A model generated the notes under the pieces. That model searched no databases, was not told the origin of the DNA, and saw nothing but the letters and a program-made list of their open reading frames with translations. A program made the translations under genes and the position numbers. A stretch of DNA of 64,000 nucleotides from Gorsachius magnificus (lineage: Eukaryota; Chordata; Aves; Pelecaniformes; Ardeidae), in NCBI GenBank assembly GCA_034008185.1, contig CM067086.1, forward strand, positions 65,580,286 to 65,644,285, in the 5' to 3' direction. Below, one piece after another: positions 14,601-28,291 of this stretch; the stretch's first letter is position 1; every line of letters starts with the position of its first letter.

Positions 14601-17600
14601 AAAAGTTTTGCTTTAACAACACTCACCAAGCACTTGAAAACCTCAAGCACAAAAAAACCACACCTCTCCCTCAACTTCTCTCAACCACACGATCTCCTTA
14701 ATTGCCTCTTCTGGAATTCTGGACTCAGGAGGAGACTGCATGTTAAACAGATGCATAGGCAAAATACTGGAAAAGGAAAGAGCTTCAAAGAGAGAGGCTG
14801 GTTGGTTATCTGCGTGATCAGCTTGCGTCCACCCATACAGTGAGGGACTCCAGGCAGAACTACTCGAAGACCCAGTTGTGCAAAAAAAAAAAGTCTCCCA
14901 GAGTCCACACTTAAGCCAAGGACTAAAGGACAACATATAGATATTTCAGCTGTAGTGTTGTGTTATGTTGGTGACATGTAATTAAAGCCAATCTCAGGAG
15001 CTGAACCATTCTTTAGGAATGGTTCAGTCAACTCAATGCAGGAGAGACCACAATAGTCTTAACGCAGCTAGGAGAACCTTTGACCATTTGTGGTAGCGAT
15101 GGGGAGTTGCTGGTCCTATAAATTCAGTCGTGTCAACATGAGAAGACAGCACAACTCATTCAAGAATGCACACACCTTATAGAGACAGGGAGGGAAGAGG
15201 TAGAAAAATCTCATTCAGCTGAAATTAAGCATCAGCAACAGCAGCTACTTAGGACGAATGCTGCCTGGGGAAGGGAACAGAAGCTCTAATCCTCAGAGGC
15301 TGTAACCCCTGCCCAAAGAACAGCTTCTATAAAGAATACCCCAAAGAGCTGGAGAACAAGCAAGCTGCCACAGGTTCAGAAATACCCTGATCACCAGGGA
15401 TGTAAGTGCGTATGCTCTGGTCCCACAAAGTTCTGATTGCCAGAAGTCTGATCCTACACAAGAAGGTATCTCATCAGTAAACTTAAACAGATTTGAGATT
15501 AACTAGTAATAAACCCCAGAAACTTGCCGTGCTGCAGAGCAAGCGTAAGATGTGCTTTATATCACCAGGAAAGTTCCAGGTTCTTTTCAGATTCCCCTGC
15601 TCAAGAACAACACCCCTCACTGAAGCTGAACAGTACTGTTTTAGATACAAGAGGTATCCAAGCTGCAAACTGGGAATGCTTTGTCGTCTAAACTTCCAAT
15701 CAGTTGAGAAGTCTGGGAGGAGAAACAGAATTGTGCAGCTACATGTGACTACACAACATGCCCTGGAACCAAAGTTACTTTCATCACATGGGAGCCATGA
15801 AAGAAAACTAAATAAGAAGTCAAGCCTTTCTTTGCTTCCCCTTTCTTTACCCTGGGTTAGGGCAAAAGAGAAAGAAAAGTCTGTCTCGGTATCTTAAACC
15901 TAGCAAACAGGAATGGCTCCCAGGGAAATCTCTGGAACCACAGAAGTGGTAGCTGTCAGCATCCAAGACTGAGCAAGCAACACTTCTGGATGATCCCAGT
16001 CCAAGACAAGGCATTGAAGACAACAGTCTCGTTCTCATGAGCAACCAGTCAGATATCAGGCCAGTAGTCACTGGAGTGTGAGTTCCAGGGGGACTATGCA
16101 AATCTGACTTCAGTGCACCAAATTCAGTTTTTCAGCTTGACAGGGATGGATATCCCTCCGTGCTTGCCAATATCAAAAAGCAGAGAAGGCATCCATCATT
16201 CCCCAACTGTGGTGAACTCTGTGTAAAGAGATCTCTCTGAGCTCACACGGATACAGAGCTGGAGGAAAACAGAGTACTGTACAACCAAGCAAGTTGGCAG
16301 TGCTGGGTCCTTAATGAGCTTCCTCAAGTCAAAGCGATAGGCATCTGCTGTTTCTGAAATTAGAAGGCCAAAGTATATATTACCACATGCATTATCTTGC
16401 GCCAGGTATCTGCAGGGTCCAGAACTTCCTGAAGTACCAGCAGAATTATTGCAGACAGGAGACATATGCGGAATTCAAAGACAAGTCCGTACATGATACA
16501 TGACCTCCGTGTAAGACTGCATGTAAGTACAAGCTCTGATGTAGACCCAATGGCTAGACACGCTTGTTTTCATGGAGGGACAGCTCAAGAGATGATAAAA
16601 AAAGATAATGATCTTGTAGAAGCAAACCCATAGTGCTAAAGAATTCTGAATTGCTCTTATGACTGCCAAACACAGATAACAGAATTTCTGCACGCAGTGC
16701 TAAAGAGCTTGAAGCATTCAGTGAATGAACATCACCATAAGCACTTTGCTGGGGATACATCCCTTCAAAAGAGATTATCCCGATAAAGTACTCCCCGTTT
16801 TCTCCTAAAATCTTTGTGAGGTCTTTGGTGTTGCGTAGGAGCAAACAGCAGGATCCCAAAACAAAGCAGTCCTGCATCTAAAAGAAAGCATAAACATGTC
16901 TCAGGCAAGAGACCTATGAACAGTGGAAAGAGGAATCTTGTAATCTCACAAGTCGGTCACCCCTCTAGAACTTCACTTAGCAAACAGATAAAATTACTCA
17001 TTTTACAGATGCAGTCATAAAAGACTCCCCAAAAGAGAAATATTTAGATCTCGTTCTTTCCATCAACAGAATCTCAAAGCGCTCTGGAAAATAAGTATTA
17101 TCTAATTTGTAAAACAGGAATAGCAGCTGTTTGTCTCTGAAAAGTTACTGTTGGCCCATGAAGCTTGAATTACTTCCTGTGTTTGCAAAATAATTGCCCC
17201 TCTCAACAAAGCCTTCAAGCATAAGAGTCTCATCTACTCTTTGATGCAGTTCCAACTCCTCTGTTCCAGGAAAGCTGTTCCATACTGCTGTGACTAAGTA
17301 CATGCTACCTGATTTTTCCAACACACAACATTCCATCCATACAAAATAATTCCGCCTGGACATTACAGTTTAAGATAACAGGAAAAGCACATATACCACT
17401 AGTTGCATGTTCCTCTTGTCACCACATTTTCTTTTGAGCATGAAACAACCTATATTCACATCATTAGCAACAAGAACTCCAAGAACCTTCAATTCCACTG
17501 GAAGAGGGTAACACAAGAGTAAGATGCACATTGGCTTCTGCCTCTTCGTAGTGCCAGAATATCTGTCTTCAGTTCTGTGGTACAAGTCTCAGACAAGGAC

Positions 17601-17777
17601 AGGCTCTGTGTCATATGGGCTAGAAAACTACGTTCTATACCGCCTAGAATCCAACTGCCTGTCTCTACAGGGGCTTTGCAGTTCAAAGCTAACGTGAAAG
17701 CCACTTCAGACTTGTGTAAGGCCCCAACCATGACAGGGGCAATGAAGCACGTTTCCAAAACAGTAGCTAGGAATTAA

Positions 17778-17925
17778 TAGAATCATAGAATGTTTTGGGT
17801 TGGAAGGGACCCCTAGAGGTCATCCAGTCTAACCCCCCTGCACTGAGCAGAGACACCGCTAACTAGATCAGGTTGCTCAGAGCCCCATCCAACCTGGCCT
17901 TGAATGTTTCCAGGGATGGGGCCTG
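17778..17925 (-). mobile_element. CR1 LINE, 3'-end fragment
   Basis: The plus strand begins TAGAATCATAGAATGTTTTG and continues GGTTGGAAGGGACCCCTAGA, then the GACACCGCTAACTAGATCAG and CCAGGGATGGGGCC segments. It is the same subfamily as the tail at 54648. Confidence 0.95.
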
Positions 17926-18464
17926 TATGACAGATGCCAACAGTCCCAGACTCTTCTTAACAGTTGTGTACAAGCCCCTGTAGTCATCAGGCTGTTCATA
18001 ATAGTGCTGCAGCACAGCCCACCCAAACACCTGGAACACAACGGCAGATTTTCATCACTTGTTAATATCCTAGGGAGGTTCTCGCTTGGTAATGTCAACT
18101 TGCAATGACGTGTTATCCCCAACAGCAAGTTCAAAAGGCAGTACCACTGCGCAGGCAGAAACATTACACTCAGTCCATGCGGCTTCATTTGATCCGAAAC
18201 TGGTTTGGGGTTTTCTCGCAACTTTTAGGAAGCTCAGACCAGCCCAGCTTTCCGGAGATATGCACTTTTAAGACCAGATTCATTCCAGGAACTCCAGAGT
18301 CCAAACAGAATAAATGTGTAACAGGACAGAGCTTCACCACTACAGCAGGTGGTCCAAAATTTCCACTCTAAATCCTGAGGAATGGTGGAGAAGCATGCAG
18401 AAACCAGTCAAATTGGAACAAGTTAAACAAGTCATGCTACATGAAGCTGAACCTTCTTGCCTAG

Positions 18465-18520
18465 AAAGGTTGGACCAGATGATCCTTGAGGCCCCTTCCA
18501 TCCACGTGTTCTATGATTCT
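18465..18520 (+). mobile_element. CR1 LINE, very short 3'-end fragment
   Basis: AAAGGTTGGACCAGATGATC, CTTGAGGCCCCTTCCATCC and a closing TTCTATGATTCT match the last ~55 bases of a plus-strand CR1. Only the 3' terminus was retained. Confidence 0.85.
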
Positions 18521-21500
18521 AGTGAAATTTTTATCTTTCAGTGAAACAAGCGGGCCTGCTGTACAAATCTGACTTGTAGCTCTTCCAGTGGCATGAACAA
18601 CTGAGGACATCCCCTGATGGGCAAAGGTTTGCAGCATCTGACCTTACACTGAGATACAGTCTCGACTTTACCTAGCTCTCCATTTCCACAAGATTGAACT
18701 CCTCCATGTTATTTCTGACAGGGTAAAGGAAATCGCAGACAAATAGATATTGGGCAGAGGTGGGTTACACAGCCTGGCTCCCCGTGGGAGGCGAAGTGGA
18801 AGCGCGTGGGGAAACGCAATGGTCCAGAGTTTAACACTAGCCCTGATGGTCACTGCACCTTCCTCTGCTTTTCAAAGGGCACCCAAGTAGAATCTTCTTT
18901 AAATATTGGTTTCTAGCAGATGTAGTTTATACAGAGTTTACAAGGAAAGCATTTTCTGATCTTTTGTCTACCCTCTGAAGGGAGGGCATGAAAACTAAAA
19001 ACAAAGTAATAAAAAAAATAATTGTTGTAGTCCTCAGCAATTTTTAATTCCCCTTCCTTCACTAAAAATCTGGTTTTTGTTAGAAGACACTGTAAAGTGA
19101 TTTTCCAAAACCTTTGACATGCATTCTGCTCAATAGGTCCCAAAAGCTCAGGAAGGAGAGCTTCAAAGTAACAGTTGTCATTTATTAAGCCCTACTAATG
19201 AAATTGGCCTAACCATTTTCTTCTGTCTAACCATTCCCTGCTATTTGCAAGGGCGAGGGGATAGGGATTTCGCACGTTAAGATGATGCTCATTTCACAGA
19301 AGAAAATCCTTCTACACCGAGGAAACTATTATTCAAATAGACTCAGTCTGATGAGCCAAGAAAAAGCTGCCTCTGCACAACTCGGGACTCTCAGGATACC
19401 TATGTGATTAAGTTACTTCAGAACAAATTAGTGCTCCATGAACTGATTACACCATAAATAAGCCCAATAGGAAAGAGAGGAGCCACTGACAGACACGGTA
19501 CCCTCCTGACAGCGGCTGAGCTCTACAGCTGTCATCCAGAACCAACACCAAAAAGCTGTCAGTGCCAAAAGGATTTCTGGTCTTTGTACTCAGAATTTCA
19601 CACAGTATGTCAAAGCAGATGCAGTATCTACAGTAGATAACTAATCACAAGAATCCTACACTTTCATTTTCTCTCGTCACTCAAAGCACAAATTGCAGCT
19701 CTCTCCCCGACCTAATAATTATTCGTATGGCTGCGTTTTGTTCTTCTCCAGTAGCAGCATGAAACTTGATTTGAGCTGCAGGAACCCAGCCAGTGACTAT
19801 ACAAGCTGCTGTTGTGATAGCACAAAGCAGAAGCCAACTCGGCAGGTAACTGGACTTGAAGTCAGAAAGATCTTCCCCAGTCAGCTTGAAATAGTAATTT
19901 CACAGGGGAGAAAATAGGTTGTCTTTATCTACCACAGGTTACCAAAGGAAAACTTTGATCCCAAGAAAGACAGGCATAATAAATACCAAGACATAGCCCC
20001 ATAAAAAGGTATTCAAGGTGGGGGGTTTTTTCGTACTCTGCAGCAATTCAAAAGACATTTGCAATCTTCTATCAAATCAGTATTAAGAATGCAAGCGCTT
20101 AGGTATCAAAGCACAACATTCACTTCTTCGAAAGGAGTACTTCTAGTACTTGCTAGTTATATTCTCTTGCCCACTGACTCATTACTTTAGGTCTCAAATA
20201 CCATACATGCTGTTACAATAGAATTCATTCATGCTTCCAGAGTAATCCTAGGGAATCCTGGAGGGCTACTATCAACAGTTCACGCTTCCTAATGCCATAC
20301 TTCAAGTAACTCAAATGCACATGAAGCTCCTTCTTCATTTTTAACCTTCACACCCATGGAAGCAATTCCAAAGCATTAGAAGCCAATAAAGAAATCTAAA
20401 TGCATACATACCTAGAGCCACAGGGGATAACGTGACTTGAGGGCTTGGTATCACCAGTAACCTGACTATTAATACCAGCATCCCTCTCATATGGAACTGG
20501 GGGAGTTCTCTCCTATGGTTCCACAAAGAGAACTTCTCCAACCAGGAGTTAGTGATCACTATGAAGAGGAGGAAACAGGCATGAAGATCCACCTGTGTTT
20601 GCATTGGGGGAAAGTGTTAACCTAACGGCCCACTGAACCAACAGATTGGATACATGCAGGAAGACAAACATCTCTGCTTGGCAGAAATTGAGATCATACA
20701 GTTTTATTTAGACAGGGCATATTATTCACCTACTTAAGATCTGTAAGAAAGAGATACTGTCCTCAAATATTATTCTATAGAGATATTAAGCTGCTTTTGT
20801 TTTCAGTTACAGACACCTCTTTCCCAGTCAGACATGTATACCCCAGACCAAAAACCCCCACAAACCCCTAAAATAATAATTAAAAAAAATCCACCCTTAA
20901 AAAACCTCCCATCTCCCCCTCCCCCCCAAAACCTAGTAAACTCCCATCATTCCCAGGTGATTCTGAAAACTTACATCCCCCCCTCACCTGAAGTTCAGCG
21001 GTCACTGGAAAATTTCTGCACAAGTAAACCTTGGAATTGTCTCTGAGACCAGCAGACCTACACTTGCGTTCCACAGCATTAACTATTGTGTGGGAAAGCA
21101 ACAGTTAAGACAACTCAACCAACCAAAATAAACATTGCAACTAACTTTGCTAAATAGCTCTAATAGCTTGAAAACAAAAATCAGCAATCCTAGCTATGTC
21201 ATGATAAGCTAGTAGCAAACTTACACCTAAGAGTTTGGTAGTCAGAGGAAGGTTTTCACAGATCATACGATCATGGCTGATGACAGCCATCGTCTTCATC
21301 ATGAGACCCAAGTCAATGCAAAGAGTGGCCTCTCCTGCAACTTGGTGGTTTTGAAACAAACTCTCTAGTCTAGCAAAAGGGTTTATTAAAATCTTGAGTA
21401 AGGTTCATACACAGTTAACAAACAGTCTCACACTTCCACCACCACCACCCCCCCCCAGACATGTACACACAAATAAGCAGCGTAAAAGCATAACCTTTCT

Positions 21501-23244
21501 TTCTTACAGTAACACTAATTTTGACAATGCTGGAAAAAGTCTGAGTTTTGTAAAATAGGGGACACTAGAAAACTCCCTGAGTGGTGCCTAAGCATAGAGT
21601 TAATAAAATAGGTTTTAAAGTTGAGTGCATAACGTTGAAGAGATGCATGCACATTTTATCAATACTCTGAAAAAACTTGAGACTTATTACCCTGTGCAGT
21701 GCTTTCCCCCTAAATATACCCATATACCCGCAGAAGGCCAAACAATTCTAAATTTTCTTCAGCACCTCCAGAAGGCAGAGTGGCAAAAAACAAGCACTCC
21801 AGTGGAAAAAAACAAAAGACACTGATTCATATGCAATTAGCTCAGCTAAATTTACTACCGAAACCATTGCGACTCCAGCTGTCCTTGACACCTGCATAGC
21901 AGGGACAATGGGACATGACAAGCATCCTCTTACCATCTACTGCAGTTTTCAGGCTGACATGCTAACTTCAAACTGGCAACAGTTTCAGTCCATTAATGCA
22001 GCAGCTCAAGAAATTAGCACAAAAGCAGCTCTGCACCTTATACGAGCATCCATGCCACAGCAGGGACAAAGCAAGAGGAGCCAGACAGTGCTCTACCCAC
22101 CTCTGCTAAATCCAGCACCCTAAAAGCATCAGTACTCTGAAAATAACATGTTTCTTCCAAAGATTCATTTTGCTCACTGACAGACAAGAAAAGCAAACCA
22201 GAACTGCCATCTGAAAAGTTAGAAGGAAGGACATAAAGGGAGGAAACTTGTTAATATCCTGTGCAGCACAAGTTCCCGCTGTTTTATCTTCCTTAACTAA
22301 GAGTTACACTGAAAGACTGAGAGCAGAACAAAACTTTTGAGGTCAAGTTGCACATTATTTTTTAAGAACAAAGCAGGTCACTCTCTTCTCTATTAGTCTA
22401 CGTTTCTGGAATCATTTACAAAAGTTGTATGCAGAGCGGTTCCTAGAACACCACATTTACCCTCTGGTGTTTAAGATGTTAGAAAAGCCTACAAAGGCAT
22501 CTTAAAATGTAAACGTCCTTTCTGTGCATCTGAAAGAGCAGTAACTGAAATCCACTGCATCACTGTTCTGGCACACGTCCACCAGCCTTGCCCCAGACAA
22601 CAGTATAAATACACAAAAGCTCTTTTATAAGGGTTCAGAGAAAGTGCAAAAGAATACATTTAACCTGACATATCTACCCGAATCCAAACACTCAAAGGAG
22701 GGGCTTTAACGTCTCAGACCCTATGCTATCTTTAGAAGGGCACTAACTCATACAGCACACGTTTTATCTGCACTAAAGTAACAACGCAGATGAACATTAA
22801 CCAGATACAGTGGGGTGTCTGCCAGGTGTTTAAATATTTTGCAACTCAAATGCTTAAGGTTAGGCAGTGAGAACATGTGTATGATTCCATCAGCTATGTA
22901 AAACATTTTTTTGCCATTTGTTACTTTTTAAGCAGCCAGTTACCCACATACAAACAGATACTACAGACATTCTATTTTGAAGGTTGATTTCATCAAGGAG
23001 ATTTAACTCAAATGCTTTCATTTTGAGAAGAGGAACACTGAAAAATATTTACAGAAACATTTAATCCAAAAGACTACATATTTATCTGCATTAAGCAGGC
23101 CTTATGCAATCTTTAAAAAAAGAAGTTCCGATATTATATATTTTGAAATGTTTAAGTGTATACTGCATATGGGAAGTATTATAAAATAAAACATAATACT
23201 GTGCTATGTATTAAACCATATTCTTCTATTGATCTAAGTTAGCT

Positions 23245-23736
23245 AGAATCACAGAATGGTTTGGGTGGGAAGGGACCTTTAAAGGCCACCTAGGCCATCC
23301 CCTGCCATGAGCAGGGACATCTCCAACTGGACCAGGTTGCTCACAGCCCCGTCCAACCTGGCCTGGAATGTTCCCAGGGATGGGGCCTCCACCACCTCTC
23401 TGGGCAACCCCTGCCAGGGTTTCACCACCCTCAGTGTAAAGAATTTCTTCCTTAGATCCAGTCTAAACCTACCCTGGTTTAGTTTAAACCCATTACCCCG
23501 TGTCCTGTCACAGCTGGCCCTACTAAAAAGCTTGTCCCCCCCTTTCCTCTGGGCCCCCTTGAAGCCCTGAGCGGCCGCACTCAGCTCTGCCCGCAGCCTC
23601 CTCTGCTCCCGGCTGAACACCCCCAACTCTCCCAGCCTGGCCTCAGAGCAGAGGGGCTCCCCCGGTTTCCCCCCCCGCTCCAACAGCTCCATGTCTATCC
23701 GGTGCTGAGGATGCCAGAGCTGGATGCAGTTCTGAG
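23245..23736 (-). mobile_element. CR1 LINE, 3'-end fragment (~490 bp)
   Basis: The reverse-oriented CR1 starts AGAATCACAGAATGGTTTGG and passes CCAGGGATGGGGCCTCCACC, CCCATTACCCCGTGTCCTGT and CCTCTGCTCCCGGCTGAACA to CCAGAGCTGGATGCAG. It includes part of the end of the reverse transcriptase ORF region and the 3' UTR. It lies only about 800 bp inside intron 2 from coding exon 2. Confidence 0.95.
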
Positions 23737-23974
23737 AACGGTGTATGTTCTCTCCCTTCCCTGATATACATTTTGGTAAAAGTGATGTACACCTCTTACA
23801 AACCATCCATTTTTGAGAGTGTCACCACAGAACTCCCCCACCAGTTTGGCCAAAACTCTAGTCACTTTTTGCTTCTAGAAAAAAAAGGGTTTGAGAGAAG
23901 AGATCGGACAACTTTTTGCAGTTTGAAATATGTTCCACCACCAGAACTTTAACCCAGACAGTTTTATACGATAA

Positions 23975-24060
23975 TACATTAGTATGTTAATATATTTACT
24001 TTACTGCTTTTCCTCCTTAAATTACTATGTTAATATATTTGCATTACCACTTTTCCTCTT
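23975..24060. repeat. Diverged ~43-bp tandem duplication
   Basis: Two neighbouring stretches share TATGTTAATATATTT followed by a CTTTTCCTC end. They differ by several substitutions and lie in intron 2 about 500 bases from exon 2. Confidence 0.55.
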
Positions 24061-24533
24061 TCATCCCACACTAGAATTCAAGTGAAAACATATACAATAT
24101 CATTAGCAACAAAAATGAAAGGTATAGATAGAGGGATCACTAAGTTTTTTATACCATGCCAGTTATCTTTCTGAAGAGGAGAAACATACCAATCTTGCAC
24201 TCCAGTGAGAAAGAAATTAAGATACTTTGTGTATTTGCATCACAACTACTCTATGGCTCAGATAAAACAGTCAGCATTGACAAAGTCAGCTGCCTGAACG
24301 GGGCAGAAAGATCAGATTTATCTCATACCTGAGGTTAAAGACTATTTTAAACAGGTAAACGGATTAAAAAAATAAAGATATATACCCATAGAAAGAAAAT
24401 CCACTGCAGACTTTTCATTAAAACAAATATATATGACAACCACAAAATGAACTGGCAGCAAGGTAAGTCAGCAGTAATACAGGAGTTTTTCTCCACCCAG
24501 GATCATCAGAAAAACAGGATTTGCCCCGCTGTC

Positions 24534-24539
24534 ACGTAC
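24534..24539 (-). other. PELI2: Intron 2 splice donor
   Basis: The minus strand reads AAG|GTACGT. The exon ends in phase 0 after the Lys codon of QASK, where vertebrate Pellino proteins continue with a separate exon. Confidence 0.9.
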
Positions 24540-24669
24540 CTTTGATGCTTGGGGAGTAGAGATCACGTGAACAGTGCTGGGCTTAACTCCATTTGCCTTA
24601 GGTCGCTTATAAAGGGCAAATCTGCTTTTCCTGCGTCCTCTGTCACCATTAGGGAGGGATCCATTATAC
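24540..24669 (-). CDS. PELI2: PELI2 coding exon 2 (end of codon 26 through residue 69)
   Basis: This 130-base exon begins with one base completing the split Gly codon (GG|G). It then encodes 43 residues starting YNGSLPNGDRGRRKSRFALY and ending KPSTVHVISTPQASK, nearly identical to vertebrate Pellino-2 as I recall it (Ser for Ala in YNGS). The acceptor is a pyrimidine-rich stretch ending TTTCTAG, and the donor is AAG|GTACGT, leaving phase 0 for exon 3. The basic GRRKSR segment and the KRPKANG motif belong to the N-terminal part of the FHA-like domain. The reading frame continues open into the intron for about 24 codons before a stop, which is simple read-through. The family continues after QASK with an AIS-type start of exon 3, and I did not find that in the window. 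Confidence 0.96.
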
Positions 24670-24690
24670 CTAGAAATAAACAAAAGAAGT
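24670..24690 (-). other. PELI2: Intron 1 splice acceptor with polypyrimidine tract
   Basis: On the minus strand a T-rich tract (CTTCTTTTG, TTTATTTC) runs into TAG directly before the exon's first base. This fixes the exon start and restores the frame from exon 1. Confidence 0.9.
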
Positions 24691-25146
24691 TTGGCATAAA
24701 AGACCACCAACGTGGAATACAAAAAAGGAGAACAGAAATTTGGTCACAGTATCCTGATGTCATCGAATGCACAGTCAAAACCAAAGAAAGTAACACAATC
24801 ATGGTAAATTGTTTCCAGAGTTATGAGCTTTCAAGCATTCTTTGCCTACCAACAGTTGAAGTTTTCTTCATCATTAATACGGTCATCAACTACAAATGAA
24901 ATACCGAGTTGTTCAGCCACAGAAATATTTCTTTCACCTCTAGAACGAAAGCAATTTGGGAGAGCGAATCTTAAGTCTCCTCTGTAATTCCAGCACACAG
25001 GGAGTTTTCAAAATGTCTTCACCCTACCGTGCCCATCCCCACATCTCAGGCAGGAATGGAGAAGACAAGAGGAAGAACAGGGGTCATCTAGAAAAATGGT
25101 AATTTAGGGGCAAGTCAAAGTAAGTGAAAGGGAATTTTACTCACAT

Positions 25147-25190
25147 AGGGGTTTTTTGGTTTTGTTTTTTTTTTCCCTTTTTTTTTTAAA
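25147..25190. repeat. T-rich low-complexity tract
   Basis: T-runs broken by GG, G and CCC. Confidence 0.8.
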
Positions 25191-27586
25191 GTCTATCCTA
25201 ACAGCTCTATCTATTATTAAGGAAAGAGGATGCAAGTGTTCTTAATTTATGTGAATGTATTTGAAGCCTTTCTAATGATTTCCTTTCTCAGGTGTAATAC
25301 AGTACCCTTCGACAGTGCTTCGTCTCTCTCTGAGGACAGAGACCAAACAGATTAATTATTCAGAGAAGTCTTAAGCCTCAAGGGGACACAGCTCCTTCCC
25401 CAGGGAAGGAATCAGCTGGAAATTTCTTTGCAATGCGTAAGCACTGAATTTACCACCACCCCACCCCAAAGACTTAGGACAAGTAGATGCTTCTCATTGT
25501 AGCACTGTCACCTGCAACATTCTTAGTAACTCTCTGCTGGTCTATGAAGATCTCTCAGGGCTTTACTGGATAGAAGCCTCTTCCATTCCTGATCCTCAGA
25601 TATTTCAGACTTTTGCCTGAAGAACCACAGATGTTATTCCACATTCATTTGTCTTACTGGCAAGATCTATTCTATACTGATCACATATATCCCTCTCCTA
25701 CAGTCTTTTATGATTAAAAGCCAACATCACAGTCAGGAAAAGAATCTGAAAAGGAGACAAAAGAGAAAGATTTGAAGGTGACTAGCTCCCTGCAAAGCAC
25801 AAAAGGTTAAAAAAAGTTAGGAGAACTTATTATCTGGTTAGACAGAGCAGCTCCACATCCACCACGCTATCTGTGGATTGAAGCCATTTGGTTTTAGCCC
25901 TGCAGAAGGGCAGCAGTCACTCGCTGCTTGGGCTGGAAGAACAGTTCGATGACAACTGCTGACTAGGAAAAGCAACGCAGTAACCCAGAAAATTTTTTTT
26001 TTTTCCTCCTTATTATTACATTCTGTATATGGAACTAGTTTGTGCAACGGGAGAATATGCTCTTGGAGAGCCTTGTATCCTTTTGCAAACAAGCGAGAAA
26101 TGGGTAGCGAGTGAAAGCGAGCGGTCTGATGGTGAGGGCTCTGGAGCTTACTGCTTACTTCAGGCAAGGATCACCTGGCGTCAGGCAGGAAAATAATTTA
26201 AAACTCCACATGCACAACATCTAAATACCAGGGATCTGAACTGCAGGACTGCTGAACGTTTGCGAGCACAGACAAGGACAGATTTAAGATTGAAGTAATC
26301 TCAAATTTAGGTACTCTAGAACATAAAACCATAGTTTTTTTAAAATACACATTTAATATATGATGCTAGAGACACATAGTAAGTTAAGAGCTTTTCTTGA
26401 ACTTGTTCCCTCATTCCCATTTTCATAGGGAAGACTACTGTATCCTCCTGGAATATTAAAAGAGATTCCCCAACACAGCAGCAAAACAGCAGGAGTAAAT
26501 CACTGTTATTTCAAGCCAGACCTGCTCTTATCTGGGAAACTTGGTATCAACCCTACACAAAAAGAGTAGCACTCAGTTAACACAGCAGACCCTCATCACA
26601 AGACGCCAGCTCCTAGAAAGATCCAACAATACCATCCACAGGCAACTTAAATACCAGCCCTTAAAACAGGAATGATTTGATTCCCCAGCTTAAATCTTCC
26701 TAGATACATCCACACGCTTTCTTTCGAAGACGCTATATTGCCATGAATATGCCGGCAAGTTTTAACTTGCCTGAAGACAACATTCTTTCTACAAGTCTTT
26801 ATGTGAAAACGCAAGAAAGCAGTAATTCCTTCAGAAATAATAACCAATATCATCACTAGCTTTATATTCTGCAACTAAATCTTTTTTTTTTGTATTTGTA
26901 TAGCTGTTAAGCAGCACTGAACTTAAGGAGTTCCACTGGAAGTTAAAAGCAGGCCAGTGGGGTTATTTTGTTTGTTTTTTCTCATGTTCACAAAACAACT
27001 GTAACTGGGAAAGGCTACTCAATTTCATTTCAGGTCTCTGTGGGATTTAATTCTCTTCAAAAAAAAGAAAAAGGAGAAAGAAAGCAGCCACTCAAGGTTA
27101 AAAAGCCTTTTGGAAACTTTAAATAGGAAGGAAATAAAAGCAAAGTGAAAGTTTAATTCATTCATCCTGATTAGCACCGACAAGTTCTCATGAAGGTTTT
27201 CTTTGTGCCAATTTCTAAATTTCGTTTGCACAGAAGGGCAGGAGGAATCAAGTGATAGTTTCACTATTTGGTATGCTTTAATGATAGACCTGCACATTTT
27301 ATTTTGATCTGACACTGGTAAAAAGAGCTAGGACAATTACAAGGCATATGTATGTGTTTTACAGGAGAAATAAAAAAAAAAATGAGTGTCAGAAAACTTG
27401 CCTCCTTCTTCTCCGCAGCCAGCAAACACCTTCGTTTTTTTCTGAGCTGGGACTCTCAACTTGTTCATCATGAACAAATCCCCCCTGTGGCATCTGGCAC
27501 CTCTCCTTGCCATTACCTACACAAGCTACATACCAGATGAACTGACATTTAATGCCACGGCATCTTGTCAGCTGCAGCAGGACCGG

Positions 27587-27604
27587 CACCCACCCACCCA
27601 CCCA
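27587..27604. repeat. (CACC)n microsatellite
   Basis: About four CACC units in a row. Confidence 0.8.
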
Positions 27605-28274
27605 GCATCTCTGTCCTGGAATAGTGCGCAACTCAGGTTGCTCGAGGCAGCAGACCCACCTTCACTTCTTGGCAAATCCCTGCCTTTCTAAACCAAGCTG
27701 TCCCACAGGACGCGGTGGGTTTCAGCATTCAGGAGAAGGAATACAGGTACATCCATCTACACCTTGCCCGAGTCAGCTTTTCTAAGCACAGGCACAAGGA
27801 GCTATAGCAAGAGAAGCAGCCTTCTCTTGATCTTCATTTTTCTCAATTTTCTCAACTGTTCAACTGAGCAGCGCCTGGTTGAGCAACAACCACCTCCTCC
27901 CGGGCAGCAGCAGCAGGATGGAACTGCAAGCGAAGAGGAGGGACAAGGACTAAGGCCTCGAATTCCCTGTCACTGAACACTGGGAGACTCCCAGCTTCCC
28001 CACAGGCAACAGGAGCTTCATGAACAGAACAGAAGCTCCTTGTTGAATCCTCTCACAACCCCTCTCCACAGGCATTGGCCCATTTGCCTTCTCCCTGCAC
28101 ACCTCCGATCACTCCAGAAGCCTAATGCAGCTTAGGGACCAGCACGATCAGCATGCCAACATTTTTGCTTCACAAGATGGCCAGCACTACCAGAAGACAA
28201 CCTGCAACTGGAACTCTCCCCCACCCCACCAAAAAGCCTAGAACAAGTGTTGTTTCCAACTAATAAAGCAAACT

Positions 28275-28291
28275 GGGGGGGGGGGGGGGGG
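28275..28291. repeat. G17 homopolymer
   Basis: Seventeen consecutive G in intron 1. Confidence 0.9.

Larger units (their letters stand above)
1..24539 (-). other. PELI2: PELI2 intron 2 (partial): noncoding apart from repeats
   Basis: I looked for the expected exon 3 on the minus strand (about 34 residues including an ISYTLSR- and VVVEYTHD-like stretch) and found no match. The interval is AT-rich noncoding DNA with CR1 fragments listed separately, homopolymer runs (A-run 4499-4517, T-run 8678-8694) and a TA-rich patch at 2885-2902. I recognise no gene, tRNA or conserved RNA in the remaining stretches. Confidence 0.8.

Noticed and set aside
23279..23806. 175-codon open frame on the minus strand
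   Set aside because: It is the CR1 copy at 23245-23736 read through, including a degraded end of CR1 ORF2.
24468..24539. Extension of the exon 2 reading frame beyond QASK
   Set aside because: It follows a strong GTACGT donor and does not match Pellino-2, so it is intron read-through.
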